Below, one piece after another: positions 59,812-64,000 of a stretch of DNA of 64,000 nt (positions are counted from its first letter, which is position 1; the number at the start of each line of letters is the position of its first letter). Below the pieces are notes generated by a model. It searched no databases and was not told the DNA's origin. It was given only the letters and a program-made list of their open reading frames with translations. A program made the translations under genes and the position numbers. The stretch spans positions 1 to 64,000 of the forward strand of contig CAYWDH010000009.1 in NCBI GenBank assembly GCA_964456985.1, written 5' to 3'. Origin of the DNA: WJMT01 sp964456985. Lineage in GTDB: Bacteria > Acidobacteriota > Aminicenantia > Aminicenantales > Aminicenantaceae.

Positions 59812-59912
59812 ATATTTTCTTGAAAAATGCTGCCAGGAAAGTGAAAATATGGAAAAGAAACAGGCCTTGTAATGGTTTGTTAATTGGGATATTTTAAGGG
59901 ATATCTTATAAA

Positions 59913-60668
59913 ATGGATTTTGAACTTGAGTATAAAAGATTCTGGCCGGTTATAAGGACTCTGACTGACATCTCTCTCCTAGGCAAAAAAATAATCCTAA
60001 AAGGAAAAGAAAATTTCGTTAAATCAGGGCCCAATATAATAGTGGGGAATCATGTGGGCAGCTTTAAAGATATAGCGGTCCTGTTTAAAATAGCACCGCG
60101 TCCTATTGTTTTCACAGCAAACAAGATGATTTTTGCTAAAAACGACCTCAATCGTTTGATCAGGAATTATCTGAGGCACAATCTTAAGAAATTTGGCGCA
60201 CTGCTTGATTTTCTCTCAGGGCCTGTGAAGATTCCGCTCGTTTATTACATATCGAACAACATTTCTAAAGTAGGCACGGTCCCTGTGGATCTATCCGGGA
60301 AAAAGAGGACAGCTATAGGAAAGTGTGAGCAAAATTTGAAAAAGAAAAGAGCGGTTGTGCTTCTTCAAGGGAAAGGACTGGTCAAAGAAGACACATCTAA
60401 TCCTTTTATAAGTACGTTTAAGAGAGGGCCTTCAATAATCTGCTATAATCTTTATAAGAGGGATGGACTCATGGTTCCGGTTACACCTGTTGCCATATTT
60501 GGCACTCAAAAGCCTTTTTTAACTCCAGGGAAGATTAGAGTGAGTATCGGAAAACCATTGAGAATTCTGGATTATCTTGAAGATGAATTCACACAAACAA
60601 TTGAAAGATTTAAGAAAGCGATGGAAGCTCAAGTAGAGTCCTTATTGCTGGAGCTCATACGCTTATGA
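59913..60668 (+). CDS. Divergent PlsC-like acyltransferase (LPLAT fold)
   Basis: A 251-residue protein resembling 1-acylglycerol-3-phosphate acyltransferases. The catalytic His motif reads NHVGSFKD, which is H-x5-D and not the usual H-x4-D. The EGTRS block is replaced by LLQGKGLVKED, but FKRGPSIICYN and VPVTPVAIFG follow in the expected order, ending with IRVSIGKPL. There is no clear membrane helix. It could be an active lysophospholipid acyltransferase or a relative with another acceptor. Only a distant AAGGG precedes ATG 59913. Confidence 0.7.
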   Translation: MDFELEYKRFWPVIRTLTDISLLGKKIILKGKENFVKSGPNIIVGNHVGSFKDIAVLFKIAPRPIVFTANKMIFAKNDLNRLIRNYLRHNLKKFGALLDFLSGPVKIPLVYYISNNISKVGTVPVDLSGKKRTAIGKCEQNLKKKRAVVLLQGKGLVKEDTSNPFISTFKRGPSIICYNLYKRDGLMVPVTPVAIFGTQKPFLTPGKIRVSIGKPLRILDYLEDEFTQTIERFKKAMEAQVESLLLELIRL

Positions 60669-60695
60669 TGCCTCTTCCATGGGGTTTCTTAAGCG

Positions 60696-62630
60696 TCAGT
60701 CATTTTCGCTTTGATACCGGGACAAGACCTCTGAATTGACACGGGTGTAAAGGTCATAGTTTATTTTTACACCGATCTTTTCTCTCATCTTTAAATACAT
60801 GGATTGAAAGAGTTTATTCTGTTTTGTGTTTAAAAGTTCGTTTCGCGCCTGTATGAAATTTTCATCGAATTCCTCTTTTATCGCTTCTTTTCTTTCTAGG
60901 ACACGCAGAAGCACCACGCCTCCGTTCACTTTGACAGGGTCACTCAGTTCCTTTAAGGGGAGAGAAAAGGCAATCCTGTCTATTTCGGAATTATCTCCTA
61001 TAAGACTGAGATACTGTTCTCTTTTATGATTCTGAGCGCTTTTATATTCAATGTCATCACTTTCTGCTAGTTTCTTCAGGTCTGAACCATTGAAACTGTT
61101 TTTTATGCGGGAAGCCCTTTCAAACGCTTTCTGTTCTTTTTTTTCGCTGATAAAATCATTTTTTACTTTTTCTTCCACTTCCTCAAAAGCTGCAGGTCTG
61201 GGGGGGTCTATCTTTATGAGTTGTGAGATCCCCTTTCCTTTATAAGTGATTAGGGGTGAGGAGATCTCTCTTTCTTTCATGTTAAAAAGCATTTGACTTA
61301 ATGAGCCTGACGGATCGATCTCATCTATTCCTTCTCCTAATTCAAGAGGCCCAGTATTTTTTATTTTATAACCGAGCTTTTGAGCAGCGACGTCAAGGCT
61401 CTTATCTTTTAAAGCGAGTTTTTCCAGCTGAGCGATTCTTGTTTCTATCATTTCTTCTGCTTTATTGTCTCTCAGAATGGTTTCTATCCGTTCTCTTACG
61501 TCTTCTAAGGGGAGTTGGACAGCCGGCAGGATTTCCGAAATCCTTATGATGGATACTCCGTCTTCGAGTTCAATGGGATCAGAAATTTGTTTTTCAGTCA
61601 GTTCTTGAATGGTGTTCTGTTCTTCAAGAGGGAGCTGCTTCCATTCAAAATAACCCCAGTCTCCGTTGTTTGCAGCCTGATCGTCTTTTGAAAACTCTAA
61701 GGCTAATTTTCCGAAATCTTCGCCCTTATCCAGTTGTTTTTTGATCTCAATTGATTTTTCGAGGATATCCTTTTTTTCACTATCTTCAAAGGGGAGAAAT
61801 ATCCGCTGTACTCTTCTTTTTTCAGGTTCTTCAAAATGGCTTTTATTGCTTTCATAGTATTTCTGTACATCTGGATCCTTGATATCTATTTGTTCTTTGA
61901 GGTCCTCTTTATTGAGAAACACGTATTCTGCTGTTCTTTTTTCCGGTATTTCATATGCATCTTTGTTTTTACTGAAATAGTCTAAGAGGGCTTCTTGCGA
62001 CGGCTGTTCGCTGAGTTCCATTTTGTCAGACGGGATATAAATATATTCCAGTTCCGCAGACTCATTGGTTTTCTTGAAATTTTCCCACACTTCATCTCTT
62101 GTTACTGAAACTCCCGAGGTCAAAATCTGGATGGTTTTTGTTGCCAATATCTCTTTGGAGATGATTTCTTCGAATTCACTGACAGTTGTCCGATTCCATT
62201 CAAGTATCTTTTTATATTCATCGAATCCGATAAATTTTCCGTCTTTCTGGAATACGGGATAACTAAGAACTCTGTCTCTTATTTCAGAATTAGCAACCTT
62301 GACACCGATAAGGCGGGCTGTTTGAAGGAGGAGTTCTTGCCTTATGGTCTCTTCTAAAGCCTGCTGTGGGATATTCAACTGCTGTATAAAGTTGGCGTCA
62401 AGCTCTTTGAACTGCTCTTTGAGCGATTCGATTTTTGTTCTGAGACTGTTTATATATTGGTCAACGGAAATCTTTTCTTTTCCTACATAGGCTACAACGT
62501 TTTTGTCTCTTACTTCTCCTGATCCTCCTCCTTTGCCCCATACAAAGAATATGGAAAGAATAAAAGCAAAGATAACCAGCCAGAGCGCGGGTGCCAGTGA
62601 TTTCAAGTTTTTTCGCATTGATTTAAGCAT
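60696..62630 (-). CDS. PpiD-like periplasmic peptidyl-prolyl isomerase/chaperone
   Basis: A 644-residue protein anchored by one N-terminal helix (about 14-31). A SurA_N-like helical domain (about 40-190) contains QQALEETIRQELLLQTARLIGVKV. A parvulin domain follows (about 270-380, RRVQRIFLPFED and FGKLALEFSKDDQAANNGDWG), then a second partial rotamase-like part (about 520-600, LKELSDPVKVNGGVVLLRVLE). The layout is that of PpiD, which helps fold outer-membrane and periplasmic proteins. GAGGTG precedes ATG 62630. Confidence 0.88.
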   Translation of the reverse strand: MLKSMRKNLKSLAPALWLVIFAFILSIFFVWGKGGGSGEVRDKNVVAYVGKEKISVDQYINSLRTKIESLKEQFKELDANFIQQLNIPQQALEETIRQELLLQTARLIGVKVANSEIRDRVLSYPVFQKDGKFIGFDEYKKILEWNRTTVSEFEEIISKEILATKTIQILTSGVSVTRDEVWENFKKTNESAELEYIYIPSDKMELSEQPSQEALLDYFSKNKDAYEIPEKRTAEYVFLNKEDLKEQIDIKDPDVQKYYESNKSHFEEPEKRRVQRIFLPFEDSEKKDILEKSIEIKKQLDKGEDFGKLALEFSKDDQAANNGDWGYFEWKQLPLEEQNTIQELTEKQISDPIELEDGVSIIRISEILPAVQLPLEDVRERIETILRDNKAEEMIETRIAQLEKLALKDKSLDVAAQKLGYKIKNTGPLELGEGIDEIDPSGSLSQMLFNMKEREISSPLITYKGKGISQLIKIDPPRPAAFEEVEEKVKNDFISEKKEQKAFERASRIKNSFNGSDLKKLAESDDIEYKSAQNHKREQYLSLIGDNSEIDRIAFSLPLKELSDPVKVNGGVVLLRVLERKEAIKEEFDENFIQARNELLNTKQNKLFQSMYLKMREKIGVKINYDLYTRVNSEVLSRYQSEND

Positions 62631-62665
62631 TTTTCACCTCGAAACTATCTTTTTCAAAAAAAATA

Positions 62666-63805
62666 TCATCTGAGAAGACATCTTGATATGACAAGTCTCT
62701 GGATTTCTGAAGTCCCTTCATATATGGTAAGAACCCTCGCATCTCTATATAATTGTTCTATGAGAAATTCTTTTGAATATCCGTATCCTCCGTGAATCTG
62801 AAGAGCTTCGTAAGCTATTTTATTGGCAGCTTCTGAAGCAAAAAGTTTTGCCATTGCGGATTCCTTTGAAAAGGGCTCTCCCTGGTCAGCTAAATGAGCG
62901 GCTCTGTAAGTGAGAAGCCGTGAGGCTTCGAGCTGGGTGGCCATATCAGCGATTTTGAATTGGATGGCCTGGAAGGAGGAGATATTCTGTCCGAAAGCCT
63001 GTCTCTGGTTTGAATATTTTATAGCTTCTTCAAGACATCGGTTTGCCAGGCCGACTGATTGGGCCGCAATCCCTATTCTCGAGTGGTCAAGACAATTGAA
63101 TGCAATTTTCGTTCCCTGACCTTCACCGCCCAGAATATTTTTTGAGGGGACTTCACAGTCTTCTAAGGTTATTTCCGAAGTCAAGGAAGAATTCAACCCC
63201 ATTTTATCTTCAACTTTCGTTATTTTAAGTCCCGGAGAATCCCTGTCCACAATAAAAGCGCTGAGCTTTCTTTTTTCTGAAGCTGTTTTATTTTTGGCAA
63301 AAAGTATATAGGCATTTGCATTTTTTCCACTTGTCACCCAGGTCTTTATTCCGTTTAAAATATACTTGTCGCCCTTTTTTACAAAAGAGGTCTTCAATGC
63401 CGTTGCATCTGATCCAGCTTCTGATTCACTCAAGCTGAATGCTCCCAGTATTTTCGCTTCAGCTGCTTTGGGTAGATATTCTTTTTTTTGTTCTTCAGTC
63501 CCGAATTTGGATATCGAGTAGCAGAACAATGATGAGTGAACGGAAAAAATGACTGCTAGGGAAGGTGATACACGGCTTATCTCTTCAATAACAAGAGAAA
63601 CTGATAGGCTGTCTGTTTCACTTCCTCCGTATTTATCAGGGACGAACATTCCCATAAGGCCGAGTTCCGCCAATTTTTTAATCAGCTCGCTGGGAAATTC
63701 GTGTTTTTGCTCTAGTTCCTTAGCCACAGGACTTATTTCCTTTTCAGCAAAATGCCGTACCATTTCCTTAAGCATCTTTTGTTCTTCGTTTAGTTTAAAG
63801 TTCAT
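62666..63805 (-). CDS. Acyl-CoA dehydrogenase
   Basis: A 379-residue FAD enzyme that oxidises acyl-CoA to the 2-enoyl form. The N-terminus is MNFKLNEEQKMLKEMVRHFA; the FAD/acyl motifs are GAFSLSESEAGSDATALKT and KTWVTSGKNANAYI; the C-terminus has YRDARVLTIYEGTSEIQRLVI, where the Glu is the catalytic base of short-chain members. ATG 63805 has GGAG nine bases upstream; the frame is open to 63871 without a better site. It is 37 bases downstream of the HIT gene. Confidence 0.94.
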   Translation of the reverse strand: MNFKLNEEQKMLKEMVRHFAEKEISPVAKELEQKHEFPSELIKKLAELGLMGMFVPDKYGGSETDSLSVSLVIEEISRVSPSLAVIFSVHSSLFCYSISKFGTEEQKKEYLPKAAEAKILGAFSLSESEAGSDATALKTSFVKKGDKYILNGIKTWVTSGKNANAYILFAKNKTASEKRKLSAFIVDRDSPGLKITKVEDKMGLNSSLTSEITLEDCEVPSKNILGGEGQGTKIAFNCLDHSRIGIAAQSVGLANRCLEEAIKYSNQRQAFGQNISSFQAIQFKIADMATQLEASRLLTYRAAHLADQGEPFSKESAMAKLFASEAANKIAYEALQIHGGYGYSKEFLIEQLYRDARVLTIYEGTSEIQRLVISRCLLR

Positions 63806-63842
63806 GCAAGTTTTCTCCAGATTGATTCTTATTTTTTCCTTT

Positions 63843-64000
63843 TCAGTCCCTTGAATTTTTAAAGTACCCACATAAATTGTTATAGGTTTTATTTAGATCT
63901 TCTGTTGTTAATTTTGTTTTTCCGATGATAGGCATAAAATTGGAGTCTCCAACCCATCTTGGTATGATATGGAGATGATAATGATGGGCAACGCCAGCCC
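63843..64000 (-). CDS. HIT family hydrolase, C-terminal part (cut by window edge)
   Basis: The minus strand from the window edge to the TGA at 63845-63843 encodes 52 residues: AGVAHHYHLHIIPRWVGDSN, then FMPIIGKTKLTTEDLNKTYN and a short tail. The His triad (HHYHLHIIPRW) is complete and G-D-x-N-F-M-P-x-x is typical of the Ap4A-phosphorylase-like branch. The N-terminal part lies outside the window. Confidence 0.85.
   Translation of the reverse strand, partial: AGVAHHYHLHIIPRWVGDSNFMPIIGKTKLTTEDLNKTYNNLCGYFKNSRD

Noticed and set aside
1..64000. CRISPR array, prophage or transposase gene
   Set aside because: The dispersed repeats are not regularly spaced, and no Cas, integrase, transposase or phage structural protein is encoded.

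Overview
The window is a compact, moderately AT-rich chromosomal stretch of a diderm (Gram-negative-type) bacterium. The evidence is a porin-like protein, LptF/LptG lipopolysaccharide export permeases, a PpiD-like periplasmic chaperone, lipoprotein and secreted-protein signals, and a glycan glycosyltransferase cluster. Heat-shock control is of the HrcA/CIRCE type and pyrimidine synthesis uses PyrK/PyrDB. Gene content and style (PPDK, isoaspartyl dipeptidase, DUF4388 and large TPR proteins, many dispersed intergenic repeats) recall Acidobacteriota/Aminicenantes-like lineages. That assignment is inference with low confidence; no rRNA is present to settle it.

Layout. 1-5400: a putative porin and the pstSCAB-phoU phosphate operon behind an 11-bp-periodic TTAACA array that looks like a Pho box. 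5400-12335: glycerate 2-kinase, an unknown protein, pgeF, purC, cvpA, a small Fis-type regulator, and groES-groEL behind two CIRCE operators with a terminator after groEL. 12341-20033: a fused LptF-LptG permease, a bifunctional-nuclease family protein, a secreted unknown, ddl-ruvX-mltG (minus strand) and a membrane-anchored tandem-domain protein. 20034-30300: tRNA-Gly and tRNA-Cys, a Yip1 protein, pyrKDF, an aminotransferase, ppdK, a histone-deacetylase-family hydrolase and an M20 peptidase. 30442-37596: a polysaccharide cluster of four GT4 enzymes, one GT2 enzyme and the initiating phosphoglycosyltransferase. 37610-46618: pgsA, a TPR-SLH lipoprotein, hflX, miaA, a DUF4388 protein, a MacA-like adaptor with its ATPase and a second Yip1 protein, and suhB. 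46615-56930: a LecA-like secreted protein, accBC, ffh, rpsP-khpA-(no rimM)-trmD-rplS-rnhB, a 701-residue TPR protein, a sigma-54-type regulator and a small zinc-knuckle-like protein. 56940-64000: nhaC, iadA, a divergent PlsC-like acyltransferase, a PpiD-like chaperone, an acyl-CoA dehydrogenase and the 3' end of a HIT-family gene.

No phage, insertion sequence with transposase, CRISPR array or toxin-antitoxin module is visible. The least explained content lies between genes. At least three families of short non-coding repeats recur, two with inverted ends and one nested inside another. Some copies carry a hairpin whose two arms change together between copies, and several start exactly at a stop codon. 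A second recurring pattern is genes with no ribosome binding site whose start codon lies 6-9 nt after a good -10 box, which suggests leaderless mRNAs. Other points worth checking are the LptF-LptG fusion, the missing rimM in the rpsP-trmD-rplS block, and an adaptor/ATPase operon with a Yip1 protein where an FtsX-type permease is expected.
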